A stretch of DNA of 16,874 nucleotides from an uncultured Burkholderiales bacterium (lineage in GTDB: Bacteria > Pseudomonadota > Gammaproteobacteria > Burkholderiales > Burkholderiaceae_D): positions 12,792 through 29,665 of the forward strand of contig CALMOR010000225.1 of the NCBI GenBank assembly GCA_937872165.1, written 5' to 3'. Shown in pieces: positions 8,769 to 15,919 of this stretch. The notes beneath the pieces are model-generated. The model saw nothing but the letters and a program-made list of their open reading frames with translations, was not told where the DNA came from and made no database searches. Positions within the stretch are counted from its first letter, which is position 1. Every line of letters starts with the position of its first letter. The translations under genes were made by a program, and so were the position numbers.

Positions 8769-9383
8769 TCAGCCGAGCACGATCGGCGCGTAGCCGCGCA
8801 ACTGCTTCAGCAACGCGTCCCGCGACACGCCGGCGCGCGCGCGCAGTCCCATGCCCTGCATCGCGTCGACCAGCAGGCGCGCCCTGGCCTTCGCGGGGAA
8901 GGCGTCCGACAGGCGGCCCGCCGCGATCTCGACCGCGAAGCGGGCCGCGAGCAGATCGACGACCCGCGTCATGCCGGTCGCGAAGAAGTCGCGCAGTTCG
9001 TCGACCCGTTCCGAGCGGCCGGTGACCGCGCACGCCATCAGACAGCCCTGACGACCGTCCGGCGTCGTCGCCGCGCGCACGGCGGCTTCCGAGAACGCGA
9101 GTACCGCCTTGCCGATGTCGGGCTCGTCGACGAACGCCGTGACTGCACCCGCGCCGTAGGTCTCCGCGTAGCGCTGCACCGCCTTGACGTAGAGCGACGC
9201 CTTGTCCCCGAAGACCCGGTACAGGCTCGGCTTGGTCACGCCGACGGCGCGGGCGATGCGCTCGACGTCGACGCCCTCGTAGCCGTCGGCCCAGAACATC
9301 GCGACCGCGCGGTCGAGCGCCTCCGCCCGATCGAACGACCGCGGCCGGCCCGGCGGACGCTTCTGCAAAGTGTTTTCTACCAT
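8769..9383 (-). CDS. TetR/AcrR-family transcriptional regulator
   Basis: This 204-residue one-component regulator has an N-terminal TetR helix-turn-helix domain and a C-terminal ligand-binding and dimerisation domain. The DNA-binding part spans about residues 10-65. It includes FDRAEALDRAVAMFWADGYEGV and the recognition region VERIARAVGVTKPSLYRVFGDKASLY. A basic GRPRS segment precedes it, as in many AcrR-type members. The C-terminal part (about 80-204) has the GCLMACAV element seen in relatives; its ligand cannot be predicted. The gene is divergent from an SDR oxidoreductase with 77 bases between the start codons. A palindrome there overlaps promoter-like elements for both genes. The simplest reading is a repressor of itself and the SDR gene. 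The start is ATG at 9383 on the minus strand; its ribosome binding site is weak. Confidence 0.92.
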   Translation of the reverse strand: MVENTLQKRPPGRPRSFDRAEALDRAVAMFWADGYEGVDVERIARAVGVTKPSLYRVFGDKASLYVKAVQRYAETYGAGAVTAFVDEPDIGKAVLAFSEAAVRAATTPDGRQGCLMACAVTGRSERVDELRDFFATGMTRVVDLLAARFAVEIAAGRLSDAFPAKARARLLVDAMQGMGLRARAGVSRDALLKQLRGYAPIVLG

Positions 9384-9398
9384 TGGGTAACAAACTCG

Positions 9399-9427
9399 TT
9401 GACGACCATCGTCCGAATGCGTATGTT
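9399..9427 (+). promoter_or_regulatory. Probable sigma70 promoter of the SDR gene
   Basis: TTGACG (9399-9404, five of six consensus) and TATGTT (9422-9427, four of six) are separated by exactly 17 bases. Transcription would start near 9434, about 27 bases before the SDR start codon. The -10 box lies inside a palindrome that is a candidate TetR operator. Confidence 0.6.
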
Positions 9428-9433
9428 ACGTAT
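9417..9433. promoter_or_regulatory. Candidate TetR operator, 17-base imperfect palindrome
   Basis: ATGCGTA-TGT-TACGTAT is an inverted repeat with six of seven arm positions matched, centred at 9425. It covers the -10 box of the SDR promoter. It also overlaps a weaker minus-strand TGGACT/TAACAT promoter pair that could drive tetR. CGTA occurs three times nearby (9420, 9429 and 9435), and TACG-TATC-CGTA (9427-9438) forms a second overlapping dyad, so two dimers could bind. Size and place fit a TetR-family operator; the assignment is inference. Confidence 0.55.
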
Positions 9434-9451
9434 CCGTACTTAATTAGTCCA
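9424..9451 (-). promoter_or_regulatory. Weak candidate promoter for tetR (minus strand)
   Basis: Read on the minus strand, TGGACT (9451 to 9446) and TAACAT (9429 to 9424) each match four of six consensus bases with a 17-base spacer. The start would be near 9416, about 33 bases before the tetR ATG. It overlaps the candidate operator, which would allow autorepression. It is supported only by spacing and consensus. Confidence 0.35.
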
Positions 9452-9460
9452 GGAGAACAG

Positions 9461-10210
9461 ATGGACCGACTCAAAGGCAAGATCGCCCTCATCTCCGGTG
9501 GTACCACCGGCATGGGCGCGGCGACCGCGACCCGCTTCAAGGCCGAGGGCGCGACCGTCATCGTGACCGGATCGAACCCCGAGACGCTCGAGGCCGCGCG
9601 CCGCGAACTCGCCGGCATCGAGGTGATCGCGTCGGATGCCGCCGACACGAAGGCGATCGAGGCGCTCGTCGCCGGGGTGAAGCAGCGTCACGGCCGTCTC
9701 GACGTGCTGTTCGCGAACGCGGGCGTCGCCAAGGGGGCGCCGACCGACCAGGTGGACGAGGCGTTCTTCGATCACCAGTTCGACATCAACGCGCGCGGCA
9801 CCTTCTTCCTGGTCCGCGAAGCCGTGACCATCATGCCCGACGGCGGCTCCGTCATCCTGACGTCGTCGATCGCGCACGCGCAGGGCCTGCCGGGCTTGTC
9901 GGTGTACGCGGCCAGCAAGGCGGCCGTGCGATCGTTCGGGCGGGCCTTCGCCACGGAACTCGCGCCACGCAACATCCGTGTCAACGTGATCAGCCCCGGT
10001 CCGATCGAGACGCCGATCTGGAACAAGTTCGGCGCTCCTGCGGAGCAGCTCGCCAAGATGCGCGAGAACCTGACCGGAAAGGTGCCGATGAAGCGGGTCG
10101 GCCGTCCCGACGAAGTCGCCGCGGCCGCCTTGTTCTTCGCTTCGGACGAGTCGTCGTTCACGACCGGCGCCGACCTGCCGGTCGACGGCGGCATGCTCGA
10201 CCTCGCCTAG
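9461..10210 (+). CDS. Short-chain dehydrogenase/reductase (SDR), classical type
   Basis: This 249-residue cytoplasmic NAD(P)-dependent oxidoreductase has the classical SDR pattern. The cofactor-binding motif is SGGTTGMG near the N-terminus, followed by LFANAG. The catalytic serine is S136 in TSSIA, with Y149 and K153 in YAASK. PGPIETPIW and a C-terminal TGADLPVDGGM complete the family pattern. The ATG at 9461 is chosen because AGGAG (9451-9455) lies five bases upstream. A longer in-frame start at 9383 would overlap the tetR start and is unlikely. The substrate cannot be predicted; SDR genes paired with a divergent TetR regulator often respond to small aldehydes, ketones or quinones, but nothing here shows which. 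A strong hairpin follows directly. Confidence 0.93.
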   Translation: MDRLKGKIALISGGTTGMGAATATRFKAEGATVIVTGSNPETLEAARRELAGIEVIASDAADTKAIEALVAGVKQRHGRLDVLFANAGVAKGAPTDQVDEAFFDHQFDINARGTFFLVREAVTIMPDGGSVILTSSIAHAQGLPGLSVYAASKAAVRSFGRAFATELAPRNIRVNVISPGPIETPIWNKFGAPAEQLAKMRENLTGKVPMKRVGRPDEVAAAALFFASDESSFTTGADLPVDGGMLDLA

Positions 10211-10236
10211 GCCGGAGGGGTCGCGCCCCTCCGGCC
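10210..10236. terminator. Perfect 11-bp G+C-rich hairpin at the end of the SDR gene
   Basis: GGCCGGAGGGG (10210-10220) pairs without mismatch to CCCCTCCGGCC (10226-10236) around the loop TCGCG. The stem begins at the last base of the SDR stop codon. There is no T-run, so it is not a textbook intrinsic terminator. Its strength and its place between the convergent SDR and DUF4440 genes suggest transcript termination or 3'-end protection, possibly in both directions. Confidence 0.6.
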
Positions 10237-10256
10237 GGCCGGACGGCGACGCGGTC

Positions 10257-10616
10257 CTAGGGCGCCAGCATCGGCGGGGTCTGCTGATGCTGGACCACGC
10301 GCCACTCGTCGTGCGCGAGGCGACGGTAGGTCGACGTGCAATGCGCCTCGTAGACCTCGCCGCCGTCCATCCCGGCACGGGCCTTGTAGGCCACGACGAT
10401 CATCCCTTCCTGCGGTCGCGCCACGCGTCGCTCGCTCAACTCGACGCGGTCCCATCGCGGCGTCGCCGCTACCGCGTCGACCGCCTGCCGCCCGCTCATC
10501 GCGAACGGGGGCTTCGGCAACACCATCAGGCACTGCTCGTCGATCGACGATCGATAGCGATCGGCATCGGCCGTCCACAGGCTCTCTTCGAAGGCCCAGA
10601 CGCGTTGGTCGTCCAT
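10257..10616 (-). CDS. DUF4440 / NTF2-like (SnoaL-like fold) small protein
   Basis: This 119-residue protein has the look of the DUF4440 branch of the NTF2-like superfamily, a small cone-shaped alpha+beta barrel used as an enzyme or ligand-binding fold. It starts with a helix (VWAFEESLWTADADRYRSSI), has alternating strands with MSGRQAVDAV and GMIVVAYKARA, and ends with EWRVVQHQQTPPM, typical of the family. No catalytic residues can be assigned with confidence. I chose the ATG at 10616 because AGAGGA lies seven bases upstream and the domain starts there. The frame stays open further upstream, including a GTG at 10736 with a strong ribosome binding site that would add 40 residues not resembling the domain. 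It is convergent with the SDR gene and divergent from the carotenoid operon. Its role is unknown. Confidence 0.8.
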   Translation of the reverse strand: MDDQRVWAFEESLWTADADRYRSSIDEQCLMVLPKPPFAMSGRQAVDAVAATPRWDRVELSERRVARPQEGMIVVAYKARAGMDGGEVYEAHCTSTYRRLAHDEWRVVQHQQTPPMLAP

Positions 10617-10629
10617 CGTGCAATCCTCT

Positions 10630-10647
10630 CGCGGGTTCGGTCCCGCG
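10630..10647 (-). promoter_or_regulatory. Small G+C hairpin next to the DUF4440 ribosome binding site
   Basis: On the minus strand CGCGGG (10647 to 10642) and CCCGCG (10635 to 10630) form a 6-bp all-G:C stem with a six-base loop. The next base downstream begins the AGAGGA ribosome binding site. Such a stem could tune translation, but short G+C stems are common by chance in this genome. Confidence 0.25.
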
Positions 10648-10795
10648 TCAGGGGCCGCAAGCCATGTGCCCGGGACACCGCGCGGACCGGTCGGGCGATG
10701 GGCATACGCCTTGCTGAACAAGGGCGTGCGAATCACCGAAGTCTCCCCTTGATCTGGCGCATCCTTCTTCTCTGGATCGCCGCCTACGTCGTCGA

Positions 10796-10810
10796 CGCAC
10801 GGGTCGTGCG
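10796..10810. promoter_or_regulatory. Perfect 15-base palindrome upstream of crtN, possible operator
   Basis: CGCACG-GGT-CGTGCG is a perfect inverted repeat with a three-base centre, 55 bases before the crtN start codon. It could bind a dimeric regulator or form a leader hairpin. No regulator is identified for it in the window. Confidence 0.3.
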
Positions 10811-10864
10811 AGCGGATCGGCCGCACCGCGGACGGCGGCAGCCCTCCCGCGAACCGAGCCGTCG

Positions 10865-12415
10865 ATGAAGGCGTCCGTCTCCATCGTGGGCGCGGGCCCC
10901 GGCGGGCTCGCGGCGGCGATGCTGCTGGCCGCGTCGGGCGCCGCCGTGTCGGTGTTCGAACGCGGTTCGCGCCTGGGCGGACGCTCGCGCCTGCTGCAGC
11001 TCGGCGAGTTCCGCTTCGATACCGGACCGACGTTCTTTCTCTATCCGCAGATCATCAAGGAAATCTTTACCCACTGCGGCTTCGACTTCGATCGTGAAGT
11101 CGAGATGGTGCGCATCGATCCGCTGTACGAACTGAAGTTCATGACGAGCGAGCGCGACGCGGACGAGCTGAAGGTCTGGGCCGATCCGGACGAGCTCGCG
11201 GCCGCGGTCGCGCGCTTCAGTCCTCGCGACGCCGAGGGACTCGCGGGCTTCATGAACGACAACCGCAAGAAGCTCGAAGCGTTCGGACCGGTCCTGGCGC
11301 GGCCCTTCCGCGGCGTGCAGGACTTCCTCGCGCCGCAGGTATTGCGCGCCCTGGCCCATCTGCGGCCGTGGTCGAGCCTCGACCGCGAGCTGAAACGCTA
11401 TTTCACCGACGAGCGGCTGCGACTCGCGTTCTCGTTCCAGAGCAAGTACCTCGGCATGTCGCCGTATCGGTGCCCGAGCCTCTTCAGCATCCTGTCGTTC
11501 CTCGAACACGAGCACGGCGTGTGGCATCCGATCGGCGGCTGCAACACCGTGATGGAGGCGATGGGCCGGCTCGCGCGCCGCATGGGCGTGCGCTTCGAGC
11601 TCGACACGCCGGTCGAGGAAATCCTCTTCGAAGGCCGCAAGGCGGTCGGCGTCCGCACGCCGCACGGCACGCGCCGGTCGGATGCGGTGCTCGTCAACGC
11701 GGACTTCGCGCATGCGATGAAGCATCTCGTGCCCGACCGGCTGCGCACGCGATGGAGCGACCGGAAGCTCGGGAAGAAGAAGTACTCGTGTTCGACCTTC
11801 ATGCTGTATCTCGGCATCGAAGGGTCGATCGACCTGCAGCACCACACGGTGCTGCTGGCCGAGGACTACGCGACCAACCTGCACGAGATCGAATCGGGCG
11901 ACGCGCCGCCGCTCGCGCCGTCGCTGTACGTGCAGAACGCGTCGCGTACCGACCCGACGCTGGCGCCGGCGGGACACAGCGCGCTGTACGTGCTGGTGCC
12001 GGTGGGCAACCTCGATCGCGCGGTCGACTGGTCCGCGGAACGCGCGCGTTATCGCGCACTCGTGATCCGCCGTCTCGAGACGCTCGGGGTCCACGACCTC
12101 GAGGCGCGGATCCGCGAGGAGAAGGTCGTCACGCCGGACGACTGGGCGCGCGACCTGTCGATCTTCCGCGGCGCGACCTTCAACCTCGCGCACAGCCTCG
12201 ACCAGATGCTGTGCTGGCGTCCGCAGAACCGCTTCGAGGAGCTCGATCGCCTCTACCTGGCCGGCGGCGGCACGCATCCGGGCAGCGGCCTGCCGGTGAT
12301 CTTCGAAGGCGCGCGCATCACCGCACGACTGATCGCCGAGGACCTCGGGTTGAACGCCGCGGAGAAGCCGGACGCGCTCGACTTCTCGGCGGCCGACCAG
12401 CCGGTGGCCGGATGA
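10865..12415 (+). CDS. crtN: CrtI-family carotenoid desaturase, probable diapophytoene desaturase (CrtN-like)
   Basis: This 516-residue FAD-dependent enzyme probably introduces conjugated double bases' equivalents, that is, desaturations, into a C30 (or less likely C40) polyene backbone at the membrane. The N-terminal dinucleotide-binding motif is GAGPGG (G9, G11, G14), followed by VFERGSRLGGRSR. The C-terminal family signature includes YLAGGGTHPGSGLPV (T470, H471, P472). Compared from memory with Staphylococcus CrtN, several blocks agree: FDTGPTFFLYPQ, LAFSFQSKYLGMSP, PSLFSILSFLE, KYSCSTFMLYLGIEG (Y307-S310) and YRPQN-like WRPQNRF. These favour CrtN over C40 CrtI. The gene opens the operon and its TGA overlaps the next start (ATGA). 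The ribosome binding site is weak. The family is certain; the C30 substrate is inferred from the neighbours. It could also act on squalene made by HpnCDE. Confidence 0.8.
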   Translation: MKASVSIVGAGPGGLAAAMLLAASGAAVSVFERGSRLGGRSRLLQLGEFRFDTGPTFFLYPQIIKEIFTHCGFDFDREVEMVRIDPLYELKFMTSERDADELKVWADPDELAAAVARFSPRDAEGLAGFMNDNRKKLEAFGPVLARPFRGVQDFLAPQVLRALAHLRPWSSLDRELKRYFTDERLRLAFSFQSKYLGMSPYRCPSLFSILSFLEHEHGVWHPIGGCNTVMEAMGRLARRMGVRFELDTPVEEILFEGRKAVGVRTPHGTRRSDAVLVNADFAHAMKHLVPDRLRTRWSDRKLGKKKYSCSTFMLYLGIEGSIDLQHHTVLLAEDYATNLHEIESGDAPPLAPSLYVQNASRTDPTLAPAGHSALYVLVPVGNLDRAVDWSAERARYRALVIRRLETLGVHDLEARIREEKVVTPDDWARDLSIFRGATFNLAHSLDQMLCWRPQNRFEELDRLYLAGGGTHPGSGLPVIFEGARITARLIAEDLGLNAAEKPDALDFSAADQPVAG

Positions 12416-13956
12416 CGACGACCCGTACGCCGGATCGCGACGAACTCCCCGTCGGCGTCGTCGGCGGCGGTCTCGCGGGCCTCTCGGCGGCGGTCACGCT
12501 CGCGGGCCGCGGCCATCGCGTGGTGCTGTTCGAAGCCAACCCGTGGCTCGGCGGCAAGGCGGCCGTGTTCGAGCAGGACGGCTGGCGCTTCGACATGGGC
12601 CCGACCATCCTGACGTTGCCGAAGGTGCTCGAGAAGGTCTTCGCCGAGGCCGGTCGCGACCTCCATCGCGAGCTGACGCTGCTGCCGCTCGATCCGCAGT
12701 GGCGCTGCTTCTTCGACGACGGCTCGGTCATCGACCTCGTGTCCGACATCGACGAGATGGCCCGCCGCATCGACGTCTTCGCACCGGGTGGCGGCGACGT
12801 CGCCGGTTACCGAGACTACATCGCGGTGGCAGAACGGCTGCACGGGATCTCGGAGCGTTTCTTCTTCTGGAAGAGCGTCGCCGGCGTGCGCGACACCTTC
12901 GACCTGAAGAGCAACATGACGTGGGCCACGCTATCGGACCTGATGGCGTTGCGGATGGGCCGCAGCTTCGGCGGCGTCGTGCGCAACCACGTGTCGGACC
13001 CGCGGCTCGCGCAGATGATCGACCACTTCGCGCAGTACGTCGGCTCCGATCCCTTCCGGTCGCCCGCGGTGCTGGCCGGCATCGCGCACATGCAGACCCG
13101 CGACGGCGTCTGGTACCCCGAAGGCGGGACCGGGGCCGTGCCGAAGGCGCTCGCGCGGGTCGCGTCCGAACTCGGTGTCGAGCTGCGGACGTCGACGCCG
13201 GTGTCGCGCATCGAGAGCGCATCGGGTCGCGTGTCGGCCGTCGTCACCGCGTCGGGCGAACGCGTTGCGGTCAAGGCGGTGGTCTCCAACATGGACGCGG
13301 TCCGGACCTACGGCGAGCTGCTCGAACCGGCGCATCGCCGAAGGCTCGCGAAGTCGCATGCGCTCGAGCCCGCGTGCTCCGGCGTCGTGTTCTATCTCGG
13401 CCTCGATCGCGCCTATCCGCACCTCGCCCACCACGACTTCGTCTTCTCGCGCGACGCGCACGAGGAGTTCGACTTCATCTATCGACGCGGCGAACCGGCG
13501 CCCGACCCGACCTGCTATCTCGCGGCGCCGGCGCGCACCGAGCCCGGCGTCGCACCCGACGGCGGCGAGGCCTTGTACATCCTCGTCCATGCGCCGTATC
13601 TGCGGCCGCATCACGACTGGAAGGCGATGCTGCCGGCTTATCGCAAAGTCATTTTCGACAAGCTGGCGCGCTGCGCCGGGCTGACCGACCTCGAGCAGCG
13701 CATCCGGGTCGAACACCACCTGACGCCGCAGGACATCCACGATCGCTATCGCGTGCTGAACGGCGCGATCTACGGACTCGCGAGCCACGGCCGCTTCACC
13801 GGCGCGTTCAAGCCCGGCAACCGGCGTCGCGACCTGCCCGGCCTCTATCTGGCCGGCGGCGCGGCACATCCCGGACCGGGCATGCCGATGGTGCTGATGT
13901 CGGGATGGATCGCGGCCGACGCGCTCGACCGGGACCATGAGTCGATCGCCGCCTGA
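12412..13956 (+). CDS. crtP: CrtI-family carotenoid oxidase, probable diaponeurosporene oxidase (CrtP-like)
   Basis: This 514-residue FAD-dependent protein is a second CrtI paralogue. In C30 pathways CrtP oxidises the terminal methyl group of 4,4'-diaponeurosporene or diapolycopene to an aldehyde. The FAD motif is GGGLAG (G18, G20, G23), followed by LFEANPWLGGKA. The C-terminal signature is YLAGGAAHPGPGMPMVLMSG with H486. Blocks that I remember as CrtP-like are GWRFDMGPTILTLP, DPQWRCFFDDGSVIDL, IAHMQTRDGVWYPEGG, YPHLAHHDFVFS and LTPQDIHDRYRVLNGAIYGLA. They match staphylococcal CrtP better than CrtN. The start overlaps the upstream desaturase stop by four bases and the end overlaps the acyltransferase start by 20 bases, so translation is coupled. 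The family is certain; oxidase rather than desaturase function is a sequence-likeness inference. Confidence 0.78.
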   Translation: MTTTRTPDRDELPVGVVGGGLAGLSAAVTLAGRGHRVVLFEANPWLGGKAAVFEQDGWRFDMGPTILTLPKVLEKVFAEAGRDLHRELTLLPLDPQWRCFFDDGSVIDLVSDIDEMARRIDVFAPGGGDVAGYRDYIAVAERLHGISERFFFWKSVAGVRDTFDLKSNMTWATLSDLMALRMGRSFGGVVRNHVSDPRLAQMIDHFAQYVGSDPFRSPAVLAGIAHMQTRDGVWYPEGGTGAVPKALARVASELGVELRTSTPVSRIESASGRVSAVVTASGERVAVKAVVSNMDAVRTYGELLEPAHRRRLAKSHALEPACSGVVFYLGLDRAYPHLAHHDFVFSRDAHEEFDFIYRRGEPAPDPTCYLAAPARTEPGVAPDGGEALYILVHAPYLRPHHDWKAMLPAYRKVIFDKLARCAGLTDLEQRIRVEHHLTPQDIHDRYRVLNGAIYGLASHGRFTGAFKPGNRRRDLPGLYLAGGAAHPGPGMPMVLMSGWIAADALDRDHESIAA

Positions 13957-14752
13957 GCCGACGCCCGAGGCGCTGCGCTCGGCCACCTGGCTGCGCTTCT
14001 TCCGCATCGTGCTGCGGCGGCGGCTGCAACGGTCGTTCCACGCGGTGCGTCTCGCGGCGCCCGGCGTGCCGGACGTCTCGGACGCGTTGCCGCTGATCGT
14101 CTATCTCAACCATGCATCGTGGTGGGACGGCGCGCTCGTGCCGATCGTGCTCGACCTGCTGTTCCCGGCGCGACGCGTGTTCGGCCCGATCGACGCGGAC
14201 GCGTTGCGACGCTATCGCTTCATGCGCCGCCTCGGCTACTTCGGCGTCGAGCGCGATTCGTACGCGGGCGCCGCGAACTTCCTGCGCGTCGGGCGGCGTC
14301 TGCTAGCCGAGCGCGATACGCTCTTCTGCCTCACGCCCGAAGGCGGCTTCACGGACCCCCGGGTGCGGCCTGTCCGCTTGCTGCCGGGACTCGCGAGCCT
14401 GATCGCCGCCGTGCCGCGCGCGACGGTGCTGCCGATGGCGCTCGAGTATCCGTTCTGGACCGAGAGCACGCCCGAGGCGTTGATCGCCTTCGGCGACGCC
14501 ACGGTGATGGGTCGCGCGACGCCGCTCGCGGCGAAGGACCTGCAGGCGCGGCTCGAAGACGACCTGTCGCGCACGATGGACCGCCTGGCCCGCGACGCGA
14601 CGACGCACGACCCCGAGCGCTTCGACGAATTGTTCGTCGGCAGTGCCGGGGTCGGCGGCGTCTACGATCTCGGTCGCCGCATGCGGTCGTGGTCGCGCGG
14701 CCGGCGCTTCGACGCGAGCCACTTGCCGCGGCGCCCGGCCGACGAGCGCTGA
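13937..14752 (+). CDS. PlsC-type (LPLAT) acyltransferase, probable carotenoid glycoside acyltransferase
   Basis: This 271-residue protein has the glycerolipid acyltransferase pattern. Motif I is NHASWWD (H59, D64, the HX4D catalytic pair) and motif III is TPEGGFTDPR (E135-G136), which helps bind phosphate or acceptor. An N-terminal region rich in arginine and hydrophobic residues suggests membrane-surface attachment. Ordinary PlsC makes phosphatidic acid, but here the gene sits inside a carotenoid operon, overlapping crtP by 20 bases and ending one base before the glycosyltransferase. The likely job is to esterify the sugar of a carotenoid glycoside with a fatty acid, the role of CrtO in staphyloxanthin synthesis. 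Staphylococcal CrtO is a smaller, different protein, so the symbol is not transferred. A phospholipid role cannot be excluded. Confidence 0.82.
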   Translation: MSRSPPEPTPEALRSATWLRFFRIVLRRRLQRSFHAVRLAAPGVPDVSDALPLIVYLNHASWWDGALVPIVLDLLFPARRVFGPIDADALRRYRFMRRLGYFGVERDSYAGAANFLRVGRRLLAERDTLFCLTPEGGFTDPRVRPVRLLPGLASLIAAVPRATVLPMALEYPFWTESTPEALIAFGDATVMGRATPLAAKDLQARLEDDLSRTMDRLARDATTHDPERFDELFVGSAGVGGVYDLGRRMRSWSRGRRFDASHLPRRPADER

Positions 14753-14753
14753 C

Positions 14754-15887
14754 ATGGTCGCCGTCGCCTGGATCTCCGCGGCGCTCGCGCTGCTGCCGCT
14801 GGCGATGGCGCTCGCCAACCTGCGATGGTTCACGCGGCCGCGCAGGTTGCCGCCGCGCGGGACCGGCGTGTCGATCCTGATCCCCGCACGCAACGAGGCG
14901 GATGCGATCGAGCGTTCGGTCCGTGCGGCGCTCGCCAGCACCGACGCGGCGATCGAAGTCGTGGTGCTCGACGACGACTCGAGCGACGAGACCGCGGCCA
15001 TCGTCGCGCGCCTCGCGGCCGACGACGATCGCGTGACGCTGATGCGCGGACCCGCGCTCGAGAGCGGCTGGGCCGGCAAGCAGCGGGCGTGCTGGCTGAT
15101 GAGCGCCCGTGCACGCTTCGACGTGCTGATGTTCGTCGATGTCGACGTTGAGCTCGAGCCGCGCGCGGCCGCGCTGGCCGCGGGTCATCTGCTCGCCGAT
15201 CCGGGGCTCGGCATGGTCAGCGGCTTCCCGCGCGAGCTGACGCTCGGCTTCGCGGAGCGGCTCGTGATCCCGTGGATCCACGTGCTGCTGCTCGGCTACC
15301 TGCCGATGCGCCGCATGCGTCGCTCGTCGGCGCCCGCGTATGCCGCGGCCTGCGGCCAGTGGATCGTCGCGCGACGCGCGGCCTATCGCGAGGTCGGCGG
15401 CCATGCCGCGTCGCCGCTGTCGCGCCACGACGGCACCAGCCTGCCGCGCACCTTCCGCTCGCGGGGCTGGAGGACCGACCTCTTCGACGGGAGCGAGCTC
15501 GCGCGCTGCCGCATGTACGACCGCTTCGCCGCGGTGTGGCGCGGCTTCGCGAAGAACCCCGGCGAAGGCATGACGACGTGGCGGGCGTTGCCGGTGTGGA
15601 CCGCGCTGATCGGTCTCGGCCACGTGCTGCCGCTGCCGTTGCTGGTGGCGGGGTTCGTCGCGACCTGGCCCGAGCTTGCGATCGCCGGTGCCATCGGCAC
15701 CGCGGCCAATCTCGCCTTGCGACTGCTCCTCTGCGCCCGTCTCGGGCAGTCGCTCGTCGGCGCGGCGCTGCATCCGGTCGGCGCGGCGACGATGCTCGCG
15801 AACCAGTGGACGTCGCTGGTGCGCGATCGCTTCGGACGGCCGAGCGAGTGGCGCGGCCGGCGCTACCTGGGATCGCGCTCGGCGTGA
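14754..15887 (+). CDS. crtQ: Family 2 glycosyltransferase, CrtQ-like, membrane-bound
   Basis: This 377-residue protein has a GT-A glycosyltransferase domain between membrane segments. A hydrophobic N-terminal helix (about 3-22) precedes VSILIPARNEADAIERS, then DDDSSDET (D73-D75) and the DxD-like metal and nucleotide-sugar site FVDVDVEL (D129, D131). Later family parts are QWIVARRAAYREVGGH and RGWRTDLFDGSELARCRMY. Two or three hydrophobic helices follow at about 282-340. Length and layout match CrtQ, which glucosylates the carboxyl end of diaponeurosporenoic acid in Staphylococcus. The usual acidic catalytic-base region reads SRHDGTSLPR here. The ATG at 14754 lies one base after the acyltransferase stop; earlier in-frame starts lie within that gene. 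Sugar donor and acceptor are inferred from context. Confidence 0.8.
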   Translation: MVAVAWISAALALLPLAMALANLRWFTRPRRLPPRGTGVSILIPARNEADAIERSVRAALASTDAAIEVVVLDDDSSDETAAIVARLAADDDRVTLMRGPALESGWAGKQRACWLMSARARFDVLMFVDVDVELEPRAAALAAGHLLADPGLGMVSGFPRELTLGFAERLVIPWIHVLLLGYLPMRRMRRSSAPAYAAACGQWIVARRAAYREVGGHAASPLSRHDGTSLPRTFRSRGWRTDLFDGSELARCRMYDRFAAVWRGFAKNPGEGMTTWRALPVWTALIGLGHVLPLPLLVAGFVATWPELAIAGAIGTAANLALRLLLCARLGQSLVGAALHPVGAATMLANQWTSLVRDRFGRPSEWRGRRYLGSRSA

Positions 15888-15919
15888 CCCGGACGTCGCC
15901 GGTGGTGCACGATGCGGCG

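Larger units (their letters stand above)
10617..10864. other. 248-base intergenic region between the DUF4440 gene and the carotenoid operon
   Basis: This divergent gap must hold the promoters of both flanking units, but I find no pair of -35 and -10 boxes good enough to annotate in either direction. It holds a 6-bp hairpin beside the DUF4440 ribosome binding site, an AAGGGGAG followed by GTG on the minus strand, and a perfect 15-base palindrome near crtN. A 56-codon plus-strand frame from ATG 10698 has no ribosome binding site and is not called. Confidence 0.6.

Noticed and set aside
9401..9413. GACGA-CCA-TCGTC inverted repeat in the tetR-SDR gap
   Set aside because: It is a perfect but short dyad lying in the promoter spacer; the longer palindrome over the -10 box is the better operator candidate.
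9383..9460. N-terminal extension of the SDR to a start at 9383
   Set aside because: It would run through the promoter and operator; ATG 9461 has AGGAG at good spacing and gives the normal SDR N-terminus.
7504..9648. 714-codon minus-strand frame spanning methyltransferase, tetR and SDR regions
   Set aside because: It crosses real genes on both strands and shows low-complexity Arg/Ala-rich sequence; the tetR gene lies in a different frame.
10698..10868. 56-codon plus-strand frame with a hydrophobic stretch ending in an ATGA overlap with crtN
   Set aside because: No ribosome binding site, no family likeness, and the same frame is open antisense through the DUF4440 gene, so its openness has little meaning.
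10865..13956. Reading the two CrtI paralogues as CrtI and CrtD of a photosynthetic C40 (spheroidene) pathway
   Set aside because: No bch, puf, crtC or crtF genes are seen, and the acyltransferase, glycosyltransferase and aldehyde dehydrogenase neighbours plus sequence blocks fit CrtN and CrtP better.
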